Of a stretch of DNA of 64,000 nucleotides, positions 45,845 to 54,423 are shown one piece after another. The stretch lies in NCBI RefSeq assembly GCF_900455735.1, contig NZ_UAUI01000002.1, positions 146,028-210,027 on the forward strand. Reading direction: 5' to 3'. This DNA is from Rhodococcus wratislaviensis. GTDB taxonomy: Bacteria > Actinomycetota > Actinomycetes > Mycobacteriales > Mycobacteriaceae. Position 1 is the first letter of the stretch, and the number at the start of each line of letters is the position of its first letter. Made by a program: the position numbers and the translations under genes. The notes under the pieces are model-generated. The model had not been told where the DNA came from, made no database searches, and saw only the letters and a list, made by a program, of their open reading frames with translations.

Positions 45845-46771
45845 ATGCAGAACACGTTCGACGTCGTCACGCTCTTCCTGCTGCTCGACATCGCCGACGC
45901 GGGTTCACTCACCGGCGGCGCCGAGCAGGCGAACATGACGCCGTCGGCCGCGTCCCAGCGCATCGCGAAGCTCGAACAGAACATCCGGCAGCCGGTGCTC
46001 ACCCGCCTGCCCCGAGGCGTCCGGCTGACCGAAGCGGGCGAAATCCTCGCCGCCCGGGCACGCCTGTTCCGTCGCGAGATGCGGGCCGCGCGTGGAGATC
46101 TCGAAGCCCTCCGGGGACTCGAGAGCGGCACGGTCCGGCTCGGGTCCTTCCCCACCGTCAGCGCGTCACTGCTGTCGGATGCCCTCAAGGACTGCCACGC
46201 CCGATGGCCAGGCATCGACGTCCGTGTCCACTCCGCCGTTCGCCCCCGCCTGCTGGACATGCTGCGCTCGAGCGAGGTGGAACTCGCGCTGCTGTGGAGC
46301 TACGCATGGACCGAGGAAACCGAGAAGTCGCTGTCGCTGGTCCCGTTGATGGAGGACCAGACACAGCTCCTCGTGCCGGCGGACGGCGAACTCGCCCAGG
46401 ACGACGTCGCCGTCGCCTCGCTGCGCGGTGCTCGGTGGATCATCCGCAACGCCGACCACCCGGCGGCCGAGGTGCTCTACCGCAGTTGCGAAGGCGCGGG
46501 CTTCACCCCGGACGTCGTCTATGAGGCCCATGACTATCAGGAGATCGAAGCGATGGTCGCCGCGGGCATGGGCATCGCGATGGTCCCGCGTCTCGCGGTC
46601 GCGCATCATAGGCCCGACGTCCGAGCAGTCCGGTTCCGGGCCGAGGACCGAGTTCCCACCCGGTCGATCTACATCGCGTCGCTGGCGCGCCGGGAGTACA
46701 CGCCCAGCATGTACGCGATCTCCCGAGCGCTGCACGAGGCGGCGCAGCGGATCGCCGGCGCTGCCGACTGA
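45845..46771 (+). CDS. LysR-family regulator
   Basis: A 308-residue regulator with an N-terminal winged helix (VTLFLLLDIADAGSLTGGAE, TPSAASQRIAKLEQNI) and an effector domain from about residue 95 (GTVRLGSFPTVSASLLSDAL) to VAAGMGIAMVPRLAV. It is divergent from the PrpF-MatC operon. The 110-base spacer has GCGTTCAG (45782) and CTGAACGC (45826), an inverted pair 44 bases apart, which could be bound by a LysR tetramer. The likely ligand is the unsaturated tricarboxylate metabolised by the operon. Confidence 0.91.
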   Translation: MQNTFDVVTLFLLLDIADAGSLTGGAEQANMTPSAASQRIAKLEQNIRQPVLTRLPRGVRLTEAGEILAARARLFRREMRAARGDLEALRGLESGTVRLGSFPTVSASLLSDALKDCHARWPGIDVRVHSAVRPRLLDMLRSSEVELALLWSYAWTEETEKSLSLVPLMEDQTQLLVPADGELAQDDVAVASLRGARWIIRNADHPAAEVLYRSCEGAGFTPDVVYEAHDYQEIEAMVAAGMGIAMVPRLAVAHHRPDVRAVRFRAEDRVPTRSIYIASLARREYTPSMYAISRALHEAAQRIAGAAD

Positions 46772-46793
46772 TCTGACAGCCGCAAGCGATCAG

Positions 46794-46838
46794 GTCCTGG
46801 CACAACCGTCCCAGAGTCCTGTCGCAACCGTCCAATTC
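46794..46838. promoter_or_regulatory. 22-bp-period direct repeats before the acyl-CoA dehydrogenase
   Basis: GTCCTGGCACAACCGTCC (46794) and GTCCTGTCGCAACCGTCC (46816) are direct repeats two helical turns apart, a geometry typical of AraC-family sites. A related block, CCTGTCGCA..TCCAA.TTC, occurs at 49230-49248 in the AraC/aldehyde dehydrogenase promoter region. Confidence 0.5.
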
Positions 46839-46920
46839 CGAGGGCCGTCGCGGGACCACCATTGATGTGTCACACCCGGACGTGTCCGGGGTCACACAAT
46901 CGACGGAGGATCTGATCCCA

Positions 46921-48174
46921 ATGACAATCGACTTCGACCTGAGCCCAGACCAGGCAGCCCTGCAGAAGGCGGCGCGAGCATTCGCCGACGAGCGGCTCAG
47001 TCTCGTCGAAGGCGTCATCGCCCCGCTTCCGACGCCCGAGGCACGCTTCGCGGCGATCGAACCGTTCTATCAGGACATGGTGCATGCCGGATTCCTCAAA
47101 GCACTGCTGCCGGTCGAGTACGGCGGAACGGCTATGCCTTCGCTCGATTTCGCCTTGGCAGCAGAAGAACTCACCCGTGCCGACATCAACGTCCCGAGTG
47201 CGCTGCTCGGCACCGGATTGGGGCTGCAGCCCATCATCCACTTCGGAACCGCGGATCAGAAGGCCCGATTCCTGCCGCCCTTCGCCGGCAGTGATCCGCT
47301 GCTCGCGGCGTGGGCGTTCACCGAGACCGCAGGCGGCGCGAACTTCGACAATGCGGATGCCTCGGCAGGTGTGCAAACATTCGCGCGCCTGGACGGCGAC
47401 GAATGGGTGATCAACGGGGACAAACACTTCACCACCAACGGTTCGGGCTGGGACGGCAACGGTGCCGCACTGATCAGCGTTCTCTGCCGTACGGATCCGA
47501 CACTTCCCCTGAACGAGTCGATGGCCGTGATCGTCGTGCCCGGGGACACGCCCGGCGTCGCTGTCGAGTCCTATATCGACACCATGGGGCACCGTGCCAC
47601 GGCATCACCTCGCATCACCTTCACCGACGTGCGCGTGCCTGCCGCAAACATCATCGGAAAGCCCGGTGACGGCATCGAGATCGTCCGGAAGACGTTCAAC
47701 TGGACCTCGTCGATCATCGGGGCCGCATGTGTCGGCCGGATGCGGGCGGCGTTCGACTACGCGTTCGCGTTCGCGAAGAGCGACAGGCGTTCGGGTCCGG
47801 TCCCGATCATCGACTACCAGAACGTCGGGTACATGCTGGTCGACATCAAGACCCGGATCGAAGCCGCTCGATACTTCACCTGGAAAGCGTGCGATCTCTA
47901 CGACAAGACGGGCGGCGCCGACGAAGAGCTCGGCCACATGGTCAAGATCTACGCGTCCGAACTTGCGGTTCAGGTGGTGTACGACACGATGCGTGTGGTG
48001 GGAGTGAACTCCTACGGAGACCAGACTCCGATCGCCGGAATCATGGAAGACGTCCTGTGCTTCCCGCTCTACGACGGGGGCAACATGGGCGTTCGGCGCC
48101 GGCAGCTCCACGCCCTGATGAAGCGGCCGGACTACGATCCGATGCTGTCCGCCGCGGGAATCGTGGGAGGGTGA
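46921..48174 (+). CDS. acyl-CoA dehydrogenase
   Basis: A 417-residue flavoenzyme. The helical N-domain (DLSPDQAALQKAARAFADER), the beta-domain FAD/substrate motifs AWAFTETAGGANFDNADA and DEWVINGDKHFTTNGSGW, and the C-terminal helical domain (VQVVYDTMRVVGVNSYGDQT) are in the usual order. It oxidises an acyl-CoA to the 2-enoyl-CoA, passing electrons to ETF. ATG 46921 follows GGAGG at 11 bases. The last 43 bases overlap the convergent AraC gene. Chain-length preference cannot be read; a partner aldehyde dehydrogenase lies beyond the AraC gene. Confidence 0.88.
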   Translation: MTIDFDLSPDQAALQKAARAFADERLSLVEGVIAPLPTPEARFAAIEPFYQDMVHAGFLKALLPVEYGGTAMPSLDFALAAEELTRADINVPSALLGTGLGLQPIIHFGTADQKARFLPPFAGSDPLLAAWAFTETAGGANFDNADASAGVQTFARLDGDEWVINGDKHFTTNGSGWDGNGAALISVLCRTDPTLPLNESMAVIVVPGDTPGVAVESYIDTMGHRATASPRITFTDVRVPAANIIGKPGDGIEIVRKTFNWTSSIIGAACVGRMRAAFDYAFAFAKSDRRSGPVPIIDYQNVGYMLVDIKTRIEAARYFTWKACDLYDKTGGADEELGHMVKIYASELAVQVVYDTMRVVGVNSYGDQTPIAGIMEDVLCFPLYDGGNMGVRRRQLHALMKRPDYDPMLSAAGIVGG

Positions 48175-49175
48175 CCCCGTACGACCGGTCGGCCACCCGA
48201 CGCTCTGCTCGTGACGCGGAACTCCGTGGGCGTGCAACCGAGACAACTCTGAAACGTGCGGGTGAGATGCGAGCTGTCGTAGAAGCCCCACCGCCCAGCA
48301 ATCTCACTGACGGTCACCAAGTCGGGCGCCACCGCCAGGTCCTGCATCGCCCCCTGTAGGCGCTCGTCGCGAACGCACTCCGCGAACGTGGCGCCGACCG
48401 CCTGGAACAGGCGGTGCAGCGTTCGCACCGAGACGGCGGCTTCGCGCGCGGCAGCCTCCGCGGTCACCCGACCGAGAGGGACTGCTGCGCGAATGTAGTG
48501 GCGGACGACCTGGCGGAGCGCCGCATCACGATCTTCGGTGCGGGTTCCTCCGGCCGGGGGCTCGGTCACCGCGGCGAGAACATCCGTGAAGGAACGCTCG
48601 AGGGCTCTCACAGTGGTCTGATCGAAGGCGGGGCGCTCCCGCCAGAGGGAAGACATCATTGCCCCGACGACGTTTCCCGGTCCGCTCGTGGTGTCGATGG
48701 CGCGCGCCGTCGCCCCGTCGCCCCGCACGTTCGCGCTCCACCGATCCCGAGGAATGCGAAATGACAGCACCCTCCAACTGGCCGCGTCGTCCGGCTCCCG
48801 GAACTCGAGGGAGTACGGGCGCGTCGTATCGAACACGGCATAGCTGCCCGGACGGACGATGCAGCGACGTCCATCCTGCTCTCCGTAACACGTTCCCTCC
48901 AACTGCAGATTCACGAACACAGCATCCAGGGGCGCACGGCGAACTTCCCTGGGTCCGTGAGTCAGTAGCTGTGTGCACGAGGAGATCTCGGCGCAGTTCG
49001 TCTCGACCAGCACCTCCGAGCGCACCCATCCGGGAATCCCGTCCGGGGTCGCGCTACGGGCAGTCTGGGCACGCCCACGCTGCGGCGCCAGTGGAGTGAA
49101 GGCCTCACACACGACGTCACCCCAGTAACTCGCCTGATCGCGAGTGCTCAGACCCGAGGTGGACCAATAGGGCAT
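48132..49175 (-). CDS. AraC-family activator with AraC-binding-like N-domain
   Basis: A 347-residue regulator. The N-terminal part (residues 40-200) contains VFVNLQLEGTCYGEQDGRRC and PGSYAVFDTTRPYSLEF, the ligand-binding cupin of the AraC_binding_2 type used by Rhodococcus regulators of aldehyde dehydrogenase and monooxygenase genes. Two helix-turn-helix motifs fill the last 110 residues (AREAAVSVRTLHRLFQAVG, VSEIAGRWGFYDSSHLTRTF). ATG 49175 follows GGGAGGTGTC. It is divergent from the aldehyde dehydrogenase and overlaps the end of the acyl-CoA dehydrogenase gene; it may control both. Confidence 0.9.
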   Translation of the reverse strand: MPYWSTSGLSTRDQASYWGDVVCEAFTPLAPQRGRAQTARSATPDGIPGWVRSEVLVETNCAEISSCTQLLTHGPREVRRAPLDAVFVNLQLEGTCYGEQDGRRCIVRPGSYAVFDTTRPYSLEFREPDDAASWRVLSFRIPRDRWSANVRGDGATARAIDTTSGPGNVVGAMMSSLWRERPAFDQTTVRALERSFTDVLAAVTEPPAGGTRTEDRDAALRQVVRHYIRAAVPLGRVTAEAAAREAAVSVRTLHRLFQAVGATFAECVRDERLQGAMQDLAVAPDLVTVSEIAGRWGFYDSSHLTRTFQSCLGCTPTEFRVTSRASGGRPVVRGHPPTIPAADSIGS

Positions 49176-49477
49176 GACACCTCCCGGTTTCTGGGCAGGG
49201 TCACCGGTGCCGGGTACTCGGAACCGGTGCCTGTCGCACTCCAAATTCTGCGCATTCCGACGGGGTTGTCAAGAAACTGTCCGGTTTCCACACAGATGAC
49301 GTTCGGCGCGGGAGGCTAGCGTCGTCCACGAGCCGTCGGATGACGAACTGCACTGCGGTTCCGGGCAATTGACGATCTTCCGCGCAGAGCGAGAGCCGCG
49401 CCCCGTTGCGCGGACCACCGTCCACATCTCTGCCCACCCTCGGCCGACAGGCCGAATACACCATCGAGGAGCACACC
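49176..49477. other. divergent promoter region between AraC and aldehyde dehydrogenase genes
   Basis: About 300 bases without a gene. It contains the block CCTGTCGCACTCCAAATTC (49230-49248), similar to the repeat in front of the acyl-CoA dehydrogenase. A candidate AraC target; no confident -35/-10 boxes were found. Confidence 0.45.
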
Positions 49478-50974
49478 ATGACAACGACAGCACCCGCCCC
49501 GTCACCCGAGGTCTCCGACTTCCTGGCGAGCCCCGTTCTCCACCTGATCGACGGCCGGAATGTTCCCTCCGCATCCGGCGAAGTCTTCCCCACTGTCAAT
49601 CCGTGCAATGGTGAAACTCTGGCGCAAGTCGCGTTCGGCGGCGACGAGGACGTCAACCGGGCGGTGTCGGCTGCTCGCCGAGCACTCGACGGACCGTGGG
49701 GACGCATGACTCCGGCACAGCGAAGCAAGATTCTCTGGCGGGTCGGCGATCTGCTGGAGGAACGGGTCGAGGAATTCGCGCTCGTCGAAGCGCTCGACAA
49801 CGGAAAGCCACTGACCTACGCACGTCTCGTCGATGTCCCCCTGTCCGCCGACTGGTTCCGCTACATGGCGGGGTGGCCCACGAAACTGGAGGGCAGCACA
49901 ATTCCGGTCACCTCCACCGCAGCGCCGGGCGACTACCTCGCGTACACCGTGCGCGAGCCGGTGGGCGTCGTCGCCGCGATCGTCGCCTGGAACTTCCCGC
50001 TGCTCCTGGCAGCCTGGAAGCTGAGCCCCGCACTCGCCGCGGGCAACACCGTCATCCTCAAGCCGGCGGAGCAGACCCCGCTCAGCGCAGCGCTGCTCGG
50101 CGAGGTGCTCCGCGAGGCCGGTATCCCCGACGGCGTGGTGAACATCGTGCAAGGCGACGGCGAGAACGTCGGCGCCGCACTCAGCGCTCATCCCGGCGTC
50201 GACAAGGTCTCGTTCACGGGGTCGACCGAGGTGGGACGGCACATCGTCGGTGCCGCGCGCGGCAATCTGAAGAAGGTGACCCTCGAACTCGGCGGCAAAT
50301 CCCCCAACATCGTCTTCGGCGACGCCGACATCGACGCCGCCATCGAGGGTGCGGCAATGGCCATCTTCTTCAATCAGGGTGAGGCCTGCGAGGCCGGGTC
50401 ACGGCTGTTCGTGCAGTCCACGGTGTACGACCGGGTCGTCGAAGGGGTCGCCGAGATCGCGTCCACGTTGAAGGTCGGCGACAGCCTCGACCCGGACACG
50501 CAGATGGGTCCCGTCGTGTCCGAGAAACAACTCGACACCGTTCTCGGATACCTGGACAGCGGCAGGGCCGAAGGTGCCACCGCCGTGACCGGTGGGGGCC
50601 GGAAGGGCGACGTCGGCTACTTCGTCGAGCCGACGGTCCTCGTCGACACCACACCGAACATGCGGGTGGTGAAGGAAGAGATCTTCGGACCCGTCGTCAC
50701 CGCGATACCGTTCGACGACATCGACGACATCGTCCGGACCGCCAACGACACCGAGTACGGTCTCGCCGCGGGCATTTGGACGTCGGATGTGTCGAAGGCC
50801 CACAACGTCGCGGCGGGTATCAAAGCCGGGACGGTGTGGATCAACAGCTACCACGTGCTCGACCCCGCCCTGCCGTTCGGCGGTTACAAGCAGTCCGGTT
50901 GGGGACGTGAGCACGGTGCGGCGGTCCTCGACGCATACACCGAGACGAAGACCGTGATCCTCAAGAAGGGATGA
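49478..50974 (+). CDS. aldehyde dehydrogenase (NAD-dependent)
   Basis: A 498-residue ALDH-superfamily enzyme oxidising an aldehyde to the acid. Motifs are VVAAIVAWNFPLLLAAWKLS near residue 165, the nucleotide-site FTGSTEVGRHIVGAA near 245, the catalytic glutamate in VTLELGGKSPNIVFGDAD near 270 and the nucleophilic cysteine in FFNQGEACEAGSRLF near 305. AGGAG seven bases upstream fixes ATG 49478. Length is normal. The divergent AraC gene and the shared promoter block suggest substrate-induced expression, as for ThcA-type enzymes of Rhodococcus. A strong terminator follows. Confidence 0.9.
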   Translation: MTTTAPAPSPEVSDFLASPVLHLIDGRNVPSASGEVFPTVNPCNGETLAQVAFGGDEDVNRAVSAARRALDGPWGRMTPAQRSKILWRVGDLLEERVEEFALVEALDNGKPLTYARLVDVPLSADWFRYMAGWPTKLEGSTIPVTSTAAPGDYLAYTVREPVGVVAAIVAWNFPLLLAAWKLSPALAAGNTVILKPAEQTPLSAALLGEVLREAGIPDGVVNIVQGDGENVGAALSAHPGVDKVSFTGSTEVGRHIVGAARGNLKKVTLELGGKSPNIVFGDADIDAAIEGAAMAIFFNQGEACEAGSRLFVQSTVYDRVVEGVAEIASTLKVGDSLDPDTQMGPVVSEKQLDTVLGYLDSGRAEGATAVTGGGRKGDVGYFVEPTVLVDTTPNMRVVKEEIFGPVVTAIPFDDIDDIVRTANDTEYGLAAGIWTSDVSKAHNVAAGIKAGTVWINSYHVLDPALPFGGYKQSGWGREHGAAVLDAYTETKTVILKKG

Positions 50975-50980
50975 TCCCGC

Positions 50981-51020
50981 ACGGGCAGATGCCGCCGCTC
51001 CGACGGCGGCATCTGCCCGT
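50981..51020 (+). terminator. strong hairpin terminator after the aldehyde dehydrogenase
   Basis: ACGGGCAGATGCCGCCG (50981-50997) pairs perfectly with CGGCGGCATCTGCCCGT (51004-51020), a 17-bp stem with a 6-base loop, seven bases after the stop codon and followed by TTTGCC. Confidence 0.85.
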
Positions 51021-51093
51021 TTGCCGGGGATTCGTGCGGGGCGCTGATCTCGATCAGTAGGGACTTCTCCGGTGGTCAGGGCAGGCTGTACGC

Positions 51094-52998
51094 ATGGATT
51101 CACTCGAGAGCGGAGACGCGCTGGGGATACTCGCCGACGCGATGGTCGGCGAACTGACGGTCGACTCGGCCGCAGTGCGCGATGCGCTCGACCGTGTCGC
51201 TGCCGGTCCGGCCGACCGGGCGGCGTTCGCGGAGAAGGTGCGCCGGCACCAGGTCGAGCTGAGCCGTTTGCGGCGACGGGAGCGCGAACTCGGGGTGTTG
51301 TTCTCGAGTGCCCGCGAACTCGCCGAACTCCGTGACATCGACGCCCTCCTCGGACGGTTGGTGAGCCGCGCCCACGAGATGATGGGCACCGACGTCACGT
51401 ACCTGTCCGAGTTCGATCCGTCGACGCGGGAACTGAACGTCCGCAAGACCGCCGGATCGGTGACACCGCAGTTCCAGCACCTCCGCGTTCCCCCGGGAAT
51501 GGGGCTGGCGAGTCAGATCGCCGATTCTCGTGCCGCGCAATGGGTTCTGCGCTATCAGGACTACGTGGAAGGACCGCACGAGGAGCTCATCGACGATGCG
51601 GTTGCGGCGGAGGGGATCGTGTCGATTCTCGGGGTACCGATGCTGTCGGACGGTCACGTGCTCGGTGTGCTGTTCGCCGCCACCCGGCAGGAGTACGCCT
51701 TCACGCCGGACGAGATCGCCGTGCTGTCCGCGCTCGCCGATCACGCGTCGGTGGTGCTGCAGACCGCCAGCACCCTCGAGCAGGTTCGCAGGTCCGAGGA
51801 CGAGGCACGCACGGCACTCGACCGGCTTACCGACTACCTGCAGGTCCGCGACCGGTCCACTGTGGTGCACCAGGAACTCATCGAGGCCGTCCTGGTCGGG
51901 GGCGGATTCGAGCAGGTGGCAGGCACTCTCTCGACGGTACTCGGGCGGACGGTCACGATCGTCGACCGGGATCTGCACCCCGTCGCCTCCCACCCCACGC
52001 CTGCCGGGCAGGTATCGGTCCAGTTGCCGCCGGTGGTGTTCGATGCCATCACGACGGGCCGGACCACCGGCCGTTGCGTTCGCGTCGACGACCCCGTGAC
52101 GCCAATCGTGGCCGCTGTCATCGCGGGCGAACTGTATTTCGGCGCAGTGCTGGTCGGGTCCGGGGACATCGAACTCGGACCGGTCGACGAGCGCACCATC
52201 GAACGTGCCGCGCAGGTCGGCGCACTGCTGGTACTGCAGCAGAACGCGGTGGCCGACGCAGACCTGCGGGCCCGCGTCGAGTTGGTCGCGGACCTGCTCG
52301 ACCCGGCACCCGAACGGCGCCGCGATCTGGAACGACGGGTACGCGCCCAGCGAGTCACCCTCGCCGCCCTCGACACTGTCGTGCTGATCTCGGTCCCGGC
52401 TGAGAACCGTGCCACCGCCGCCCGCGCGGCCAGCGCCTTCGTCGGCGGCCACGGCCTGGTCGGGGAACACGCGGGCGTCGTCGTGGCCGTTCTCACCACT
52501 ACCGCCCCACCCGAACTCGTCGCGGAACTGCGCAACTACCTGCGCGAAACGTTGCACGGCCCGGTCCTCGCGATCACGACGCCGCGGGCGGAGTCTCCGG
52601 ACACGCTCCCCGCCCGATTCGAGTCCGGGCTCCGCACCGCTCGCCTGCTGGCGGCGCTCGACACCACCGACGCGGCGGTCAGCACCGATGCGTATCTGCC
52701 GTATGCGCTGCTGTTCGACACCGACGCGCGGACGCTGAACGCGTTCATCGACGAGACCATCGGTCCGGTGCGCGCGTACGACGACAGTAAGGGCACAGAC
52801 CTGCTCGCCACCTTGCGCGCATTCGTCCGCAACGAGGGCAGCCCGACGAAGACGGCGCGGGCTCTCAACTACCACACCAACACGATTTTGCAGCGCCTCC
52901 ACCGACTGGAGATGCTGCTGGGGCCCGAGTGGCGGAGCGACGAACACCTGTTCCGAATCTCGGCTGCGGTCCGACTCGACGAACTACGCGATCAGTGA
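51094..52998 (+). CDS. GAF and PucR-type (CdaR-like) transcriptional regulator
   Basis: A 634-residue regulator. A helical start is followed by a GAF sensor at about residues 60-225 (GVLFSSARELAELRDIDALL, GVPMLSDGHVLGVLFAAT), a central helical PucR-like region, and a C-terminal PucR helix-turn-helix near 570-620 (LLATLRAFVRNEGSPTKTAR, YHTNTILQRLHRLEMLLG). It precedes the HMG-CoA reductase gene by 150 bases on the same strand and is the likely activator of the mevalonate locus. No ligand can be named from the sequence. Confidence 0.88.
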   Translation: MDSLESGDALGILADAMVGELTVDSAAVRDALDRVAAGPADRAAFAEKVRRHQVELSRLRRRERELGVLFSSARELAELRDIDALLGRLVSRAHEMMGTDVTYLSEFDPSTRELNVRKTAGSVTPQFQHLRVPPGMGLASQIADSRAAQWVLRYQDYVEGPHEELIDDAVAAEGIVSILGVPMLSDGHVLGVLFAATRQEYAFTPDEIAVLSALADHASVVLQTASTLEQVRRSEDEARTALDRLTDYLQVRDRSTVVHQELIEAVLVGGGFEQVAGTLSTVLGRTVTIVDRDLHPVASHPTPAGQVSVQLPPVVFDAITTGRTTGRCVRVDDPVTPIVAAVIAGELYFGAVLVGSGDIELGPVDERTIERAAQVGALLVLQQNAVADADLRARVELVADLLDPAPERRRDLERRVRAQRVTLAALDTVVLISVPAENRATAARAASAFVGGHGLVGEHAGVVVAVLTTTAPPELVAELRNYLRETLHGPVLAITTPRAESPDTLPARFESGLRTARLLAALDTTDAAVSTDAYLPYALLFDTDARTLNAFIDETIGPVRAYDDSKGTDLLATLRAFVRNEGSPTKTARALNYHTNTILQRLHRLEMLLGPEWRSDEHLFRISAAVRLDELRDQ

Positions 52999-53147
52999 CA
53001 GTCACACATTCCTGAATCAAATACATGTGCGATTGATACATGTCGAAGTCGGCGGAGTGCCCATACCGTGTGAACCGAAGCACATGACAGGGTTGTCGTC
53101 GGGGCGCACCACACGTCCGGCCGCCCGTGAGTACGTGGAGGAACACA

Positions 53148-54422
53148 GTGCCCGTCAACAGCCGCATCCCCGGTCTGAAGGATTCCAGCGCGCAGCAGCG
53201 CCGCACAGTGGTCGCCGAGAGGACCGGCCTGTCCGACCTCGACGTCGCCGTGTTCGATCCCGAGCGGGGTCTCGGCGTCGAGCAGGCCGATCACATGATC
53301 GAGAACGTCGTCGGGGTGATGGGGATCCCGGTGGGTATCGCGACCAACTTCACTGTCAACGGGCGTGACTACCTCGTTCCGATGGCCACCGAGGAGCCGT
53401 CCGTGGTGGCCGCGGCCAGCAACGCCGCCCGGATGGCCCGGGTGCACGGGGGCTTCCACACCTCGAGCACCGACCCGGTGATGCAGGCCCAGATCCAGAT
53501 CCTCGACTGCCCCGACCCCGAGGCGTCCCGGCTGCGGGTGCTCGAGGCGCGCACGGAGATCCTCGAACTGGCCAACGCCCAGGATCCGATGCTCGTGCGA
53601 TTCGGCGGCGGCGCCCGCGACCTCACCGTCCGACTCGTCCCGACGCGCACCGGCGTGCACGTCGTGGTGCACATTCACGTCGACGTGCGAGATGCCATGG
53701 GCGCCAATGCCGTCAACACCATGGCCGAGGCCATCGCACCGCGACTCGCCGAGATCTCCGGCGGGCGCACCCTGCTGCGGATCCTCACGAACAAGGCGGA
53801 CCTGCGCATCACCCGGGCCCGGGCCGTGTTCGACAAGGACCTGCTCGGCGGCGACGAGGTGGTCGACAACATCGTGCATGCCTCCGCGCTCGCCGAATCC
53901 GACCCCTACCGCGCCGCCACCCACAACAAGGGCATCATGAACGGCATCACCGCCGCCGTCCTGGCCACCGGCAACGACACCCGCGCCGTCGAGGCGGGCT
54001 GCCACTCGCACGCGATCGCCGCGGACGGCCGGTACACGGCGCTCTCGCACTTCGAGAAGACCGCGGACGGTCACCTTTCCGGCACCCTCGAGGTGCCGAT
54101 GGCCGTCGGACTGGTCGGCGGCGCCACCAAGGTCCACCCCGTCGCGCAGGCCGCGGTGAAGATGCTCGGCGTGTCCACCGCCTCGGAACTGGCGGACGTG
54201 ATCGTCGCGGTGGGACTCGCGCAGAACCTGGGCGCCTGCCGCGCCCTGGCAGCGGAGGGCATCCAGCGCGGCCACATGAGTCTGCACGCCCGCACCATCG
54301 CCGCCTCGGCCGGCGCCACCAGCGACGAACTCGACGTCGTGGTCAAGCGGCTCATCGACGACCAGCGCATCCGGGTCGAGCACGCGGAAAAGGTGCTCGC
54401 CGACCTTCGTTCCGGACACTGA
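53148..54422 (+). CDS. mvaA: class II (degradative) 3-hydroxy-3-methylglutaryl-CoA reductase
   Basis: A 424-residue class II enzyme without a membrane anchor. Catalytic residues are visible: glutamate in TEEPSVVAAASNAARMA near 80, the dinucleotide-binding DAMGANAVNTM near 185, lysine in HNKGIMNGITAAVLATGNDT near 260 with the aspartate that follows, and histidine in GHMSLHARTIA near 375. Class II enzymes of Pseudomonas mevalonii type run mevalonate + CoA + 2 NAD+ to HMG-CoA. GGAGG seven bases before GTG 53148 decides the start. HMG-CoA lyase follows one base after the stop codon. No other mevalonate-pathway gene is near, which supports degradation over isoprenoid synthesis. Confidence 0.92.
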   Translation: MPVNSRIPGLKDSSAQQRRTVVAERTGLSDLDVAVFDPERGLGVEQADHMIENVVGVMGIPVGIATNFTVNGRDYLVPMATEEPSVVAAASNAARMARVHGGFHTSSTDPVMQAQIQILDCPDPEASRLRVLEARTEILELANAQDPMLVRFGGGARDLTVRLVPTRTGVHVVVHIHVDVRDAMGANAVNTMAEAIAPRLAEISGGRTLLRILTNKADLRITRARAVFDKDLLGGDEVVDNIVHASALAESDPYRAATHNKGIMNGITAAVLATGNDTRAVEAGCHSHAIAADGRYTALSHFEKTADGHLSGTLEVPMAVGLVGGATKVHPVAQAAVKMLGVSTASELADVIVAVGLAQNLGACRALAAEGIQRGHMSLHARTIAASAGATSDELDVVVKRLIDDQRIRVEHAEKVLADLRSGH

Positions 54423-54423
54423 C

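Noticed and set aside
51100..52947. A 615-codon open frame on the minus strand
   Set aside because: It is the shadow of the PucR-type regulator; codon bias and domain content favour the plus strand.
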